Notes: generated by a model from the letters alone, not told the origin. A DNA stretch of 35,760 nucleotides from Desulfobacteraceae bacterium 4572_35.2 (GCA_002084665.1 NBLY01000013.1:1-35760); one strand, 5' to 3'; positions 8,162 through 19,278 are shown, numbered from the stretch's first letter. Numbers and translations are program-made.

Positions 8162-10029
8162 ATAGCCCACAACCCGATGATTTAAGCCGAAAACAGCGCT
8201 TCGAATGGCTGGCCTTGGCAGCGATCTTTTTTTTCTCGCTACTAGGCATCCGCCTGTGGTCACTACAGGTCATCTATAGCGACCAATACCAAATGCTATC
8301 GCAAAAAAATCGCACCCGCTATATCCCGATAGCCGCACCGCGCGGACCAATTTATGATCGTGACGGACTACTATTAGTTGACAACCGTCCTGCCTTTACC
8401 GTTTCGGTATTACGCCAAGAGGTCACCGACAAAGAGCAACTGCTAACACGCCTAGCCACCTACTTAAACTCTGATTGGCACCAACTCGAAGCCGACTGGA
8501 ATAAACACCGCTACTACCCACAATATCGCCCTATCCCGCTAAAGCACGATGTCGATAGGACAACAGTTGAGAAACTTTCAGAGAACTCCATCGACCTCTC
8601 GGGCATCCTGATTGAGGTACAACCGATGCGCGCCTACCCGTTCCACGAAGCGGCAGCCCATCTCTTCGGTCACATCGGTGCCATTACCGAGAAGGAATTA
8701 ACCCAGCAACGTTTCAGTGACTATCATGCGGGGGATTTCATCGGCAAAAGTGGCCTAGAAAAGCACCTTGAACCATACCTGCGTGGCATTGCCGGTGAAA
8801 AACTGGTTGAAGTTGACGTAAAAGGTAAAAAACTGCGTCAACACCAAGTACAGCCGCCGCTACCTGGCAAAAGTATTTTTCTCACCCTTGATCGCAGTTT
8901 ACAACTTCAAGCAGAACAAGCCTTTGGCGATCAATCAGGGGCTGCCGTTGTCTTGGATGTCAACAATGGTGATATTTTAGCCATGGTAAGCCGTCCAGCA
9001 TTTGATCCAGCACTTTTTGCCCACGGTATCAGTAACGAACAATGGCAAACTCTCGTCAACAACCCCGACCACCCTCTGCAAGCCAAAGCGATCAGCGGAC
9101 AATATCCACCGGGGTCAACTTACAAAATGGTAACGGCCCTAGCTGCTCTCCATGAGGGGGTGATCACCCCTAACGACATTATCGATTGCGAGGGTCGAAC
9201 AACGGTAGGCAATCGCTCATTTCGCTGTTGGAAAAAAAGAGGCCACGGGGCCACCAATCTCAAAAAAGCGCTACGGGAAAGTTGCGATGTTTGGTTTTAT
9301 GAGGTCTCCCTGAAGCTTGGAATCGAGCGAATGTCAGCAATGGCACGCAATCTTGGACTCGGTCGCTCTTACGATCTGCCGCTAGACAATGAACGGCCAG
9401 GTCTGATCCCAGATAAAACATGGAAGCGTAACCGCTACAATGCTCCATGGTATAAAGGGGAAACGGTGATTGCTGCAATCGGCCAAGGATATGTGCTCAC
9501 CACGCCATTGCAACTTGCCGTCATGACCTCAACCATTGCCAACGGTGGCACACTGTACCAACCGCACCTGATTAAGCGCATTGAAGAGTTTGACGGCCAA
9601 ATTTTAAAACAAACCTCCCCCCACGTATTACACGACTCAGATCTAAACCAACAAGACCTGCGTTACATAAAAGAAGGGATGGAAGAGGTCGTTAACCATC
9701 CACGCGGCACAGGAAAATCGAGTGCACTACAAGATGTTGTTGTTGCGGCAAAAACAGGAACAGCACAAGTGGTTCGCCTTAAAGATGATCCCGTTGACGG
9801 TGAGGAGGTCGACGTTGAAGAGATCGCTTATCGCCATCGTGATCACGCCCTGTTCGTGGCCTACGCGCCAGCAGAAAAGCCACAAATAGCCGTTGCGATT
9901 ATCGTTGAGCACGGTCAACATGGTGGTAGTGCTGCGGGGCCCATTGCCAAGCAGATTTTCACCCATTACTTTGAAACCCAACATGCAGTCCAACAGCCAA
10001 CCGAGAACTCTGGAGAGTCCGATGTTTGA
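8152..10029 (+). CDS. mrdA: Penicillin-binding protein 2, elongasome transpeptidase
   Basis: This is the class B PBP that cross-links peptidoglycan during cell elongation, anchored in the inner membrane with its catalytic domain in the periplasm. There is one membrane helix (about residues 18-38) and a pedestal/dimerisation domain with APRGPIYDRDG. The transpeptidase domain has the three active-site motifs: S322-T-Y-K (GQYPPGSTYKM), S377-C-D (RESCDVWFYE) and K534-T-G (AAKTGTAQV). At 625 residues it is full-length and looks intact. It overlaps mreD upstream and rodA downstream by 8 bp, so the elongation genes are tightly coupled. Confidence 0.95.
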   Translation: MALNSPQPDDLSRKQRFEWLALAAIFFFSLLGIRLWSLQVIYSDQYQMLSQKNRTRYIPIAAPRGPIYDRDGLLLVDNRPAFTVSVLRQEVTDKEQLLTRLATYLNSDWHQLEADWNKHRYYPQYRPIPLKHDVDRTTVEKLSENSIDLSGILIEVQPMRAYPFHEAAAHLFGHIGAITEKELTQQRFSDYHAGDFIGKSGLEKHLEPYLRGIAGEKLVEVDVKGKKLRQHQVQPPLPGKSIFLTLDRSLQLQAEQAFGDQSGAAVVLDVNNGDILAMVSRPAFDPALFAHGISNEQWQTLVNNPDHPLQAKAISGQYPPGSTYKMVTALAALHEGVITPNDIIDCEGRTTVGNRSFRCWKKRGHGATNLKKALRESCDVWFYEVSLKLGIERMSAMARNLGLGRSYDLPLDNERPGLIPDKTWKRNRYNAPWYKGETVIAAIGQGYVLTTPLQLAVMTSTIANGGTLYQPHLIKRIEEFDGQILKQTSPHVLHDSDLNQQDLRYIKEGMEEVVNHPRGTGKSSALQDVVVAAKTGTAQVVRLKDDPVDGEEVDVEEIAYRHRDHALFVAYAPAEKPQIAVAIIVEHGQHGGSAAGPIAKQIFTHYFETQHAVQQPTENSGESDV

Positions 10030-11119
10030 TCGCCGACTAGCAGGTAATTTTGATTGGACACTGCTCGCCTTAGTACTCTTGGCCGCAGCGGTTGGTATTG
10101 CCAACCTGTATAGCTCTACGTCATCGTGGAACCTAAGCGGATTACCCATCTACATGAAACAAACTTATTGGCTAGCCATTGGTTTTTCTATCGCCATCAC
10201 CTTAACCATCCTTAGCTATCGCCACCTAGAACATATGGCAGCCATCACCTATATCGGTTGCGTTTCTTTGCTCGCCTCGGTTTTAATTTTTGGCAAAACA
10301 AGTATGGGCGCCACCCGTTGGATCGATCTTGGTTTCTTCAACTTACAACCCAGTGAAGTGATGAAGGTGGTGATTATTATCGCCCTAGCTGCCTATTTCA
10401 GCCAACATGAGTCTAATGAAGGTTATCGCCTTAAGGAATTAATCGCACCGGGGTTACTATTAAGCGTTCCAGTTATCCTGACCATGAAACAACCCGATCT
10501 AGGCACAGCCATGTTGTTGCTCTTCATCGGTACAACCATGGCACTGTTTGCTGGCATTCGCCGCTACGCCCTGACCATTCTTGCCCTGCTATCCAGTTGC
10601 GCCATGACAGGCGGCTGGTTTCTTCTCCACGGCTATCAGAAGGATCGAATCCGAACTTTTCTTAATCCTGAGCGCGACCCTCTCGGCACCGGTTACCACA
10701 TCATACAGTCTAAAATTGCCGTTGGCAGTGGTGGTTTATGGGGCAAAGGCTTTATGCAAGGCACCCAATCACAACTATCCTTTCTCCCCGAACGCCACAC
10801 CGATTTTGCTTTTTCCGTCTTTGCCGAGGAGTGGGGGTTGCTTGGCTGCATTTTACTGCTAAGTCTCTATCTCGCTATCGTACTCAGAGGTATCTATATT
10901 GCACGCAAAGCTGATTCAAGTTTTGGCATGTATCTCGCCATCGGTGTCACGGCGATGATCTTCTGGCATATCATCGTCAATCTGGGGATGGTCATTGGCC
11001 TGCTGCCAGTGGTTGGCGTGCCATTGCCGTTGTTCTCATACGGTGGCACAAGCATAGTGACAACAATGATCGGCTGTGGTCTCCTTCTCAACATCAGCAT
11101 GCGCCGCTTTATATTTTAG
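10022..11119 (+). CDS. rodA: Lipid II glycosyltransferase RodA (SEDS family)
   Basis: RodA polymerises glycan strands from lipid II together with PBP2. The sequence has about ten membrane helices and SEDS landmarks: GATRWIDLGFFNLQPSEVMK, KQPDLGTAMLL, the loop NPERDPLGTGYHIIQSKIA, FLPERHTDFAFSVFAEEWG, and the C-terminal PLPLFSYGGTSI. The ATG at 10022 lies inside the end of mrdA and gives 365 residues, the family norm; the longer open frame back to 9893 is only overlap with mrdA. Confidence 0.95.
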   Translation: MFDRRLAGNFDWTLLALVLLAAAVGIANLYSSTSSWNLSGLPIYMKQTYWLAIGFSIAITLTILSYRHLEHMAAITYIGCVSLLASVLIFGKTSMGATRWIDLGFFNLQPSEVMKVVIIIALAAYFSQHESNEGYRLKELIAPGLLLSVPVILTMKQPDLGTAMLLLFIGTTMALFAGIRRYALTILALLSSCAMTGGWFLLHGYQKDRIRTFLNPERDPLGTGYHIIQSKIAVGSGGLWGKGFMQGTQSQLSFLPERHTDFAFSVFAEEWGLLGCILLLSLYLAIVLRGIYIARKADSSFGMYLAIGVTAMIFWHIIVNLGMVIGLLPVVGVPLPLFSYGGTSIVTTMIGCGLLLNISMRRFIF

Positions 11120-11189
11120 AATGATTGCCAAAACCACATTAAGATAGTATCATCACGCAATCTTTTCCCACATTTCTGATTGCCCCGCG

Positions 11190-13610
11190 ATGAACACTTG
11201 GATCAAACAACTGCCAAATCAAGGGATCTGGCTGGCACTGGCAGGCTACAGTGGTGGTTTAATTTTCAGTGCAGCACTTCCAGCAACCCATCATCTTCTC
11301 AACCACCCTTTTATACTCTCCGTAGCTTTAATTCTTTCACTTTATATCACCAGCAAACGTCACTCTCTGCCACTATGGCCAATCATTGCGGCTCTATGTT
11401 TCACCCTAGGCTTTGGTGCTTACGCCATATCAATTAGACCGCCAGCGGCAACAACCGACCTATCAGAATTTATCAATAATCAATTTGTCACCATTACGGC
11501 AACGGTCCTTCGCGTCGAGCCACAACAGGGTCGCTGGCGCATGGATGTATCGATGGAGAACATTGCCAGCCGACAACGCAGCGCACAAGCTGTTGGCACC
11601 CTGCGCGTTCAAGTTGGCCGCAAACAAAAAGGTCAAGCTGAACCATCACCACGCACCAACGCAATCCTACCCGGCGACCACATCACCTTCAGAGCAAAAC
11701 TGCGCAAACCAAGACGATACGGTCTACCTGGTGAGTTTAATTACCCTGAACATCTGGCACGGTCACATATCTACACAACAGCATTCGTCGAACAGGAGGA
11801 GAGCATTGTACGCTTAGCGCAACAAACCGAACCTTCATTTCGTTGCCACATCGAACGGTGGCGAACCGCATTAGGCGACCAAGTTTCTGCTTATTACCCA
11901 CCAAGAGACGCTGCTTATCTGCTCAGCTTAACCCTCGGCCAAAAATCACGTTTTTCAGCAGAGCAACGTGAACAATTAGCAAACTACGGCATCTCACACC
12001 TTTTTTCAATTTCAGGCCTCCACCTTGGCCTCATCGCCGCACTGATCTATCTACTACTGAACCGCCTTTACCGTAGCAGCGAGCAACTCATGCTATGGTT
12101 ACCAGCACAGATAGCGGTCCCCCTGCTAACCTTGCCACCGCTGCTACTCTATTTGTCCATTAGCGGCAGCGCGCTCCCCACCGTACGAGCAACTCTACTC
12201 ACATGCATCACTGTTGCTGCGATGATCAGTTATCGCGCGACACCGCCGTTAACCCTGTTAGCCCTGATTGCGACAGCCATCCTGACATACGACCCATTAG
12301 CACTTTTTTCGGCATCGTTCCAACTCTCCTTTGCTGGTGTCGGCGCACTCATCTACTGCCTAGCCAACAAAAAAAGTGATACCAACTCGGTCGTCGATAA
12401 GTGGTTAATCGTACCCCTTACGGCAACAATTATTGCCACCATCGCCACCACCCCGATTGCATTATGCCATTTCCATACTTTTGCTCCAGCGGGAGTGCTA
12501 TGCAACATTATCGCCATCCCCCTGATTGGTGTTTTAACCGTGCCACTTGCGCTTTTTGCGACATCGATATTGCCGGCACTCCCACAGCTCTCGTTCGTGC
12601 TATTCGACGGCTGTTTATGGTTGGTTACCTCGACGCTAAAGCTATCAAGCTGGCTTGCTCAAGGGCCAATGGCAGGAACATTTATCTATTTATGCCCAAC
12701 GCAGCATGGAGCACTCATACTATTTGCACTGGCAGTATTAACATTTTATGTCCATCAAAGACGGCGCGCACTATTGTTGCTTGGCGCAAGCGTCGTAATG
12801 TTCACAACACCATATTTTTACGCCGCACCAGCGCCCCTTGAACTTACCCCCTTCAGTGTCGGTCAGGGGGAGTCGCTACTACTTCGTCTCGGCAAACAGA
12901 AGTGCTACCTGATTGATGGTGGTGGATTTTACAATCAATCATTTGATGTCGGCAAACAACTTCTCGCCCCAGCACTGGGCTCTCTAGGGATCAAACATTT
13001 CGATGCAGTGATCCTCAGTCACGACCATCCCGATCATCGCAAAGGCCTCATTCACATCTTGGCCCATTTCAACGTCGACCAATTTTGGAGCTCTATCCCT
13101 GTTAAACAATTGCACTGGAGCCTACAAAAGGTGCTAAAAGAGCAAAATATTCCAACACGACTGTTTACAGCCAACTGGACAAACATCGCCTTAGAAAGTG
13201 AAGCACAGTTGGATATCTTTGTGCCACCGGATGATAGAGCGAAAATGAACGACCGCTCCCTCGTTGTTCTTGCACGCTACAAAAATGACGGCATCCTATT
13301 AACAGGAGACCTCGAACATCATGGTGTGACACAGCTCCTTGATGCTCCACTATTATCGCCTGTTACCGCCCTAAAACTTCCTCATCATGGCAGTCGCCGT
13401 TCGCGACCACGCGCCCTCGTCCATGAAACACAGGCCAAAATCACCATAGCCAGCGTTGGCTTTAACAACTCGTATCATTTTCCTCACCCTGAAACCATTG
13501 CCGCAGTGGATGAAAATCAAGCCATCCTGATTCGTACTGACCGCGATGGAACAATCCGATTAGAAAGTTTCGGCGAAGGTTGGCACCGACAGCCGTTAGC
13601 TCAACCTTAG
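11190..13610 (+). CDS. comEC: ComEC/Rec2-type DNA uptake channel protein
   Basis: ComEC carries incoming single-stranded DNA across the inner membrane during natural transformation. The 806 residues show the full three-part layout. An N-terminal soluble OB-like segment (about 80-215, with LPGDHITFRAKLRKPR) is followed by the Competence membrane domain (about 235-520, with LANYGISHLFSISGLHLGLI and SGSALPTVRATLL). The C-terminal metallo-beta-lactamase domain has HDHPDH near residue 611, LLTGDLEHHG and LKLPHHGSRRSRP. The start at 11190 is 70 bp after rodA, so it may belong to the same transcript, and a strong terminator follows. No other competence genes are in view, so a functional uptake system is not proven. 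Confidence 0.92.
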   Translation: MNTWIKQLPNQGIWLALAGYSGGLIFSAALPATHHLLNHPFILSVALILSLYITSKRHSLPLWPIIAALCFTLGFGAYAISIRPPAATTDLSEFINNQFVTITATVLRVEPQQGRWRMDVSMENIASRQRSAQAVGTLRVQVGRKQKGQAEPSPRTNAILPGDHITFRAKLRKPRRYGLPGEFNYPEHLARSHIYTTAFVEQEESIVRLAQQTEPSFRCHIERWRTALGDQVSAYYPPRDAAYLLSLTLGQKSRFSAEQREQLANYGISHLFSISGLHLGLIAALIYLLLNRLYRSSEQLMLWLPAQIAVPLLTLPPLLLYLSISGSALPTVRATLLTCITVAAMISYRATPPLTLLALIATAILTYDPLALFSASFQLSFAGVGALIYCLANKKSDTNSVVDKWLIVPLTATIIATIATTPIALCHFHTFAPAGVLCNIIAIPLIGVLTVPLALFATSILPALPQLSFVLFDGCLWLVTSTLKLSSWLAQGPMAGTFIYLCPTQHGALILFALAVLTFYVHQRRRALLLLGASVVMFTTPYFYAAPAPLELTPFSVGQGESLLLRLGKQKCYLIDGGGFYNQSFDVGKQLLAPALGSLGIKHFDAVILSHDHPDHRKGLIHILAHFNVDQFWSSIPVKQLHWSLQKVLKEQNIPTRLFTANWTNIALESEAQLDIFVPPDDRAKMNDRSLVVLARYKNDGILLTGDLEHHGVTQLLDAPLLSPVTALKLPHHGSRRSRPRALVHETQAKITIASVGFNNSYHFPHPETIAAVDENQAILIRTDRDGTIRLESFGEGWHRQPLAQP

Positions 13611-13614
13611 CGCT

Positions 13615-13650
13615 AAAAAAAAGGCCCACCAGTTGGCGGGCCTTTTAAAT
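13615..13650. terminator. Bidirectional intrinsic terminator between comEC and icd
   Basis: AAAAGGCCC at 13617-13625 pairs with GGGCCTTTT at 13638-13646, with a loop containing CCA/TGG. A-tract and T-tract flanks on both sides serve the convergent comEC (plus) and icd (minus) genes. Confidence 0.85.
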
Positions 13651-13701
13651 TGATCAATATCTGACAGAAAAAAACTTTCCGTCAATTAAAATTAACGATA
13701 T

Positions 13702-15513
13702 TTACATAGCATCAATAATTGCATTCAAAGTTGCACTAGGACGCATTGCCGCTCGATCTCATTGACCTTACGAGAAGGTGCTTTGGCATTTGAGAGATAA
13801 TCAGTTACTGCTTCATCAAGGGTATCAGCAAACAATTGTGCTGTTGCATTACCTGTAGATGTAGCAACTTGCTCCAAAGATGGAACCAGAGCACAGTACT
13901 CACCGAGTGAATCCCAACGCAGGTGACCTTCTTTGAGGAACTGCTCAACGTGCTTAGGAGCAGAACCACCAGCACCAGTTTCAAACACACCGCCACCTTG
14001 AAGCAGGGGTACGATAGAGAGCATACGAGCACTTGTACCCAGCTCTAAAATTGGGAACAGGTCGGTCAAGTAGTCACGCAGAGCATTACCTGTACACGAG
14101 ATCGTATTTTCGCCGCGACGACTACGCTCACACGCAAGAACCATGGCATCATCAGGAGTCATGATACGGATATCAAGACCTGCAGTATCGTGGTCCTTGA
14201 GGTAAGTTTCAACTTTAGCAATGATTTGTGCGTCATGACCACGCTTAGGATCAAGCCAGAAACAAGTAGGTACACCCTCTGCTTTAGCGCGAGTTACTGC
14301 CAACTTGACCCAGTCACGAATCGACTCATCCTTAGTTTGGCAAGAACGGAACACATCACCTTCTTCAACAGTTTGCTCAAGTAGAACGGTGCCAGTAGCA
14401 TCATCAACAACCTGAATTTTACCATCAGCAGGAGCGTAGAAAGTCTTGTCGTGTGAACCGTACTCTTCCGCTTTCTTGGCCATAAGACCAACATTGGAAA
14501 CAGCACCCATTGTTGCTGGATCGAACTGACCGTTTTTCTGGCAATCTTCAATCACTGTTTGATAGATAGTTGCATAGCAACGATCAGGGATCATCGCTAG
14601 AGTGTCTTGCAGCGCATCTTGAAGGTTCCACATCTGGCCACCATCACGAACAACAACTGGCATTGATGCATCAATGATCACATCGTTAGGCGCATGCAGG
14701 TTGGTAATGCCGTTACGCGAATCAACCATCGCCAATGCAGGGCGAGTTTCGTAAACGGCCATAATCGCCGCTTCAATCTCTTCGCGCTTCGCAGCAGGCA
14801 AACGATCAAGTTTAGCATAAACGTCACCAAGACCATTGCTGACATTCACACCGATCGAATCAAAATCAGCATTTTTCGCCACTTCAATTTGCTCAGCGAA
14901 AAACTCACGAACTGCAGCCATGCTCATTGCAGAGGAATCAACCACTTCACCTGCCAGCATAGGATGGTTTGCTTTAAGAACTTGCTCACTGCCATCGCTG
15001 CCAACAAACCTGTAAGTAACAGTAGTGTCTTTATCAAGCGTTACTGAAGTTTCACTACCGTAAAAGTCGTTATCGCTCATGTATGCAACACGAGTTTTAG
15101 ACTCTTTAGGCCAAGGCTTCATCATACGGTGAGGATTGGTTTGAGCAGCTTTCTTAACAGAAGCCGCTGCACGACGATCAGAGTTACCTTCACGCAACAC
15201 AGGGTTTACCGCACTACCTAGACACTTGGAATAACGAACTTGCAGCTCTTTTTCTGCATCATTTTTTGGCTCTTCTGGATAGTCAGGGACATCATAGCCC
15301 TTACTTTGCAGTTCTGCGATGGCAGCCTGAAGCTGAGGAATCGATGCACTGACATTAGGAAGCTTAATAATATTTGCTGTAGGATCTTGAGTAGATGTCA
15401 CGTGTCTCAACATCAACACCTGAACCCTTGAGGAATTTCTGTACAATAGGTAGCAACGCGTAAGTCGCTAACGCTGGTGCTTCATCAATTTCTGACCAAA
15501 TAATCGTTGACAT
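13702..15513 (-). pseudogene. icd: NADP-dependent isocitrate dehydrogenase, monomeric type, with two frame-breaking losses
   Basis: Monomeric IDH (about 740 residues) converts isocitrate to 2-oxoglutarate. The ATG at 15513 has an AAGGAGAG ribosome site and starts [40 protein letters not shown], then falls out of frame near 15392. The long central frame resumes at [20 protein letters not shown] and is rich in family motifs: [49 protein letters not shown]. It breaks again after [10 protein letters not shown] near 13752; the true ending [16 protein letters not shown] sits in another frame and stops at 13702-13704. By comparison with the family, roughly 30-40 codons are missing at the first break and around 60 at the second. 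As it stands the enzyme cannot be made. It has its own promoter, shared in sequence with mdh. Confidence 0.88.
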
Positions 15514-15639
15514 GTTCTCTCCTTAAGATTGTTAATAACAACTCGCCTGAGACCCAGACAAGGGTAAAGGTAACTACCCCCCTAACCCAGCCAAATAATC
15601 CGTCCCAAGCATTGCAAATAAGCACTAAAAGTTACATCA

Positions 15640-15679
15640 AAACGCTGTATACAGTATGCAAAAGACCAACAGCTGTCAA
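15640..15679 (-). promoter_or_regulatory. Promoter/operator of icd, same element as upstream of mdh
   Basis: Read on the minus strand this is TTGACAGCT (TTGACA at 15674-15679), seven variable bases, then a 24-bp block (15640-15663) containing the palindrome CTGTATACAG. The 24-bp block is identical to 19943-19966 upstream of mdh, and TTGACAGCT sits at exactly the same distance in both. TTGACA is a consensus -35 and the palindrome falls over the -10/start zone, as a repressor site would. The leader to the icd start is about 126 bases. Confidence 0.75.
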
Positions 15680-16064
15680 GCAAAAACACCGCCGAAGCAG
15701 CTGGGCCACGTACGCAGCATAAGCCCCTGTCTTTAGGGCTAAAATTTCCACGACTAACAACGCACAACAATTATATTCGCGAGAATGACCCTCGTCATCA
15801 GCAGATACAAACCTAACACAATCAGAACATTAACCTGTGAGCAAAAAGCCCCCGTTCACGCAACAATCAGCCAAGACCACCGATAACCATGTTCGCAACA
15901 TAAAAGGATCACTATCTGTCAAATCAATATTTTATTACATACCCCCTTCCAATGGCCGTCCAATTGCTGTATTAAGTTGTTTTTGCCTTGGATAGCAAGG
16001 CATGTAAATAAAATATAGGTGAGTCGGCAGCCAACCATCGTCGACAGCACCAAAGGAGCTTCTT
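15680..16064. other. Long divergent intergenic region between icd and hisS
   Basis: No coding sequence is convincing here. It holds small inverted repeats: AGCCC...GGGCT at 15722-15740, ATGAC-cctc-GTCAT at about 15784-15797, and GCCTTG-gatag-CAAGGC at 15985-16001 just upstream of hisS. The last could belong to the hisS leader. No T-box or known riboswitch was recognised. Confidence 0.4.
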
Positions 16065-17339
16065 GTGAGTATTTCCGGCATTAAAGGGATGAACGACATC
16101 TTGCCAGCCGATGTGGCAACATGGCAATTTTTAGAACAAACAGCACGTGACATTTTTGGCACCTACGGCTGTCAGGAAATTCGCGTTCCTGTTGTTGAAA
16201 AAACGGAGCTGTTTTGTCGTTCAATCGGTGAAACAACGGATATTGTTGAAAAAGAGATGTACACTTTCGCCGACAAGAGTGACCACTCCCTGACCTTGCG
16301 GCCCGAGGGAACAGCTCCGGTGATGCGCTCGTTTATCCAACACAAACTCTTCAATCAGGATCAAGTCTCCAAGCTTTACTACATGGGGCCAATGTTTCGC
16401 TATGAACGGCCACAAAAAGGACGCTATCGTCAGTTTCACCAAATTGGAGCTGAGATTATCGGTATCGACGACCCGCGTATTGACGCGCAAGTATTGGCGA
16501 TGCTCAGCCACTACTTTGAAGCCGTTGGCATTGATGATGTCAGCTTGCAGATCAACTCACTCGGTTGCCCTGAGTGTCGTCCCAACTACCGAGCCACCCT
16601 TATCGCATTTCTACAGCAACGCATGGAACAACTGTGCCCAGACTGCCAGCGTCGCTGCGCCAGCAACCCCCTACGAGTACTCGACTGCAAAGCTAAATTA
16701 TGCAAAGAGGCGACCGTTGATGCACCATCGGTTCTCGACCACCTGTGCACAGACTGCGAAACACATTTTGTCTCAGTTCAACAGCACCTCGACCTTATTG
16801 GTACACCATACAGCATTAATGACCGCATGGTGCGTGGCCTAGACTACTACACCAAGACAACGTTTGAGATGATCACCAACAACCTCGGCTCACAAAATGC
16901 CGTGGCGGCTGGCGGACGCTACGATGGTCTAATTGAAGATCTCGGCGGACCATCGTTACCCGGAATTGGTTTTGCCATGGGTGTTGAGCGCCTAGCACTG
17001 CTACTCGAGGGCAACGGCATCACAACCGCAACACCTAAAATTTTTATTGCCGCCATGGGGTACGAAGCTGAAAACATTGCATTCGGCTTACTCAATCAAT
17101 TGCAACATCACGGCATTTACGCTGAGATGGATTTCAGCGGCAAAAGCCTCAAGGCGCAGTTACGCCGCGCCAATAAGCTTAAATGCGACTACACCCTTTT
17201 TCTCGGCGAGAACGAACTTACCGACGGCAACGCACAATTAAAGCGCATGAGCGACGGCGTCCAAACCTCCCTACCGCTCGAAGGTATTTTCGAACAACTG
17301 CGCCAACTACTTGACGCATCAGCGACAACATCGCTATAA
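16065..17339 (+). CDS. hisS: Histidyl-tRNA synthetase
   Basis: This class II synthetase charges tRNA-His. The frame starts with GTG at 16065 behind an AAAGGAG ribosome site. Motif 1 and 2 regions are clear (GIKGMNDILPADVATWQFLE; TLRPEGTAPVMRSF; FRYERPQKGRYRQFHQIGAE), as are the histidine-binding motifs LDYYTKTTFEM near residue 259 and GGRYDGLIEDLGG, motif 3 GIGFAMGVERLALLL, and the C-terminal anticodon-binding domain from about residue 325. At 424 residues it is a normal length. It is followed after 92 bp by aspS, a common pairing, probably one transcript. Confidence 0.96.
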   Translation: MSISGIKGMNDILPADVATWQFLEQTARDIFGTYGCQEIRVPVVEKTELFCRSIGETTDIVEKEMYTFADKSDHSLTLRPEGTAPVMRSFIQHKLFNQDQVSKLYYMGPMFRYERPQKGRYRQFHQIGAEIIGIDDPRIDAQVLAMLSHYFEAVGIDDVSLQINSLGCPECRPNYRATLIAFLQQRMEQLCPDCQRRCASNPLRVLDCKAKLCKEATVDAPSVLDHLCTDCETHFVSVQQHLDLIGTPYSINDRMVRGLDYYTKTTFEMITNNLGSQNAVAAGGRYDGLIEDLGGPSLPGIGFAMGVERLALLLEGNGITTATPKIFIAAMGYEAENIAFGLLNQLQHHGIYAEMDFSGKSLKAQLRRANKLKCDYTLFLGENELTDGNAQLKRMSDGVQTSLPLEGIFEQLRQLLDASATTSL

Positions 17340-17431
17340 TTATTCACTTAACATTTCATCACTAGAGTCAAGCACCACAGAATACTCTTTGAAATAAACT
17401 ATTTTAAATCTTTCATATTGGAGGAACACCC

Positions 17432-19234
17432 TTGAACGACGCACTCGGAAACTGGAAAAGGACTCATTACTGCGGCGATTTGACCAGCGCCAATATCGGC
17501 AAAGAAGTTTGCCTCATGGGTTGGGTACAGCGCCGCCGTGACCACGGCGGGTTGATTTTTATTGACCTACGTGACCGCGAAGGGATCGCACAACTTGCCC
17601 TTGACCCCGACCGCGACCCTGAAGCACACGCAAAAGCAGACAGAGTTCGTAATGAGTTTGTTGTCGCCGTTAAAGGGGTCATCTCTCAACGCCCCGAAGG
17701 GACCATCAACCCAAAGATGAAAACAGGCGAAGTGGAGATCGAAGTCAGCGAGCTACGCATTCTCAACAGCTCTAAAACACCACCATTTCTCCTCGATGAC
17801 CACGTCGACGTAGCTGAAAACATCCGCCTCAAACACCGCTACCTTGACCTACGTCGCCCAGCGCTGCAAAAGAATATGATCTTGCGCCACAATGTGACAA
17901 AAGTAGTACGAAACTACCTTGATGAAAACGGATTTCTTGAGATCGAGACCCCCGTTCTCAACAAGAGCACCCCTGAAGGTGCCCGTGACTTCTTAGTCCC
18001 TAGCCGCGTTAACAGTGGTAATTTCTTTGCTCTGCCACAGTCGCCACAACTATTCAAACAACTGCTAATGGTTTCAGGTTATGACCGCTATTGCCAGATT
18101 GTTAAATGTTTCCGTGATGAGGATCTTCGCGCTGATCGGCAACCAGAATTTACTCAGATCGACTGCGAGATGAGCTTTGTTGACTGCGACGATGTCATCA
18201 CCATCATGGAGGGGATGATTGCCCGCGTCTTTAAAGAGACCATCGGCGTCGATGTCCCGGCCAAAATGGCACGGATGACCTATGCCGAAGCACTAAATCG
18301 CTTCGGTGTCGACAATCCGGACCTCCGTTTTGACCTTGAACTAGTTGAACTATCGAACATCGTCGACGGTTGCGGCTTTAAAGTGTTTGCCGATGCTGTC
18401 AAAAATGGCGGCATGGTTAAAGCGATCAACGCCAAAGGGTGTGCGACATTCTCACGTAAAGATCTCGACAACCTCACCGACTTCGTCAAAATTTATGGCG
18501 CAAAAGGTCTAGCTTGGGTCAAAATGACCGAAGATGGCTGGCAGTCACCAATTGGCAAATTCTTCACCCCTGAGGAACTGGAGCAGATCAACCAAGCGAT
18601 GGACGCTGAAGTTGGCGACCTACTGATGTTTGTTGCCGACACTACCGCCATCACCAACGAAGCACTAGGTCGCCTGCGTGGCCACCTCGGTCAAAAACTC
18701 GGTTTAGCCGACAAAAACAATTATCAATTTGTCTGGATCACCGACTTCCCACTCTTAGAATGGGACGGCGAAACACGCCGCCACATGGCTGTACACCACC
18801 CTTTCACCGCACCTCGCGATGAAGACATGGAATTGCTCGACAGCGATCCAAGCAAAGCCTGTGCAAAAGCTTACGACCTTGTGCTAAACGGTTCTGAAAT
18901 TGGCGGCGGCAGCATCCGTATCCACGACCAACAAATTCAGAGCAAAATGTTTGAACTCCTCGGCATTGGCGCAGAGGAAGCACGTGAAAAATTTGGCTTC
19001 CTTCTTGATGCCCTCGAATTTGGCGCACCACCTCACGGCGGCCTCGCATTTGGCCTTGATCGTCTCGTAATGATCTTAACTGGCTCAGATTCAATTCGCG
19101 ATGTCATCGCCTTCCCTAAAACCCAGAAAGCCACCTGCCTACTCTCAGGTGCCCCAAGTGAGGTCGAGGAGAAGCAACTACAAGAGCTCTCTATCCGCTT
19201 GCGCATGAAAAAAAAGGACGTTGCGCCGCAATAA
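17432..19234 (+). CDS. aspS: Aspartyl-tRNA synthetase (bacterial type)
   Basis: This class IIb synthetase charges tRNA-Asp. The start is TTG at 17432, seven bases after a GGAGG ribosome site. It has the N-terminal OB anticodon-binding domain ([29 protein letters not shown]), the catalytic core with [48 protein letters not shown] and the C-terminal motif [13 protein letters not shown]. The bacterial GAD insert domain lies between. At 600 residues it is full-length. Whether it is discriminating or also charges tRNA-Asn cannot be told from this window. Confidence 0.96.
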   Translation: MNDALGNWKRTHYCGDLTSANIGKEVCLMGWVQRRRDHGGLIFIDLRDREGIAQLALDPDRDPEAHAKADRVRNEFVVAVKGVISQRPEGTINPKMKTGEVEIEVSELRILNSSKTPPFLLDDHVDVAENIRLKHRYLDLRRPALQKNMILRHNVTKVVRNYLDENGFLEIETPVLNKSTPEGARDFLVPSRVNSGNFFALPQSPQLFKQLLMVSGYDRYCQIVKCFRDEDLRADRQPEFTQIDCEMSFVDCDDVITIMEGMIARVFKETIGVDVPAKMARMTYAEALNRFGVDNPDLRFDLELVELSNIVDGCGFKVFADAVKNGGMVKAINAKGCATFSRKDLDNLTDFVKIYGAKGLAWVKMTEDGWQSPIGKFFTPEELEQINQAMDAEVGDLLMFVADTTAITNEALGRLRGHLGQKLGLADKNNYQFVWITDFPLLEWDGETRRHMAVHHPFTAPRDEDMELLDSDPSKACAKAYDLVLNGSEIGGGSIRIHDQQIQSKMFELLGIGAEEAREKFGFLLDALEFGAPPHGGLAFGLDRLVMILTGSDSIRDVIAFPKTQKATCLLSGAPSEVEEKQLQELSIRLRMKKKDVAPQ

Positions 19235-19278
19235 AGTGGTGCAACAAAAACCAACCCTTTTCCCGTTCATAGGTAAAC

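Noticed and set aside
12401-12841. Plus-strand 146-codon frame within comEC
   Set aside because: Alternate frame of a well-supported gene, with no motif.
13702-15513. Programmed frameshifting in icd
   Set aside because: No slippery sequence is seen, and whole conserved segments are missing at the joints, which recoding cannot supply.
15680-16064. T-box or other riboswitch upstream of hisS
   Set aside because: No T-box sequence, specifier loop or terminator/antiterminator pair could be recognised; only small hairpins.
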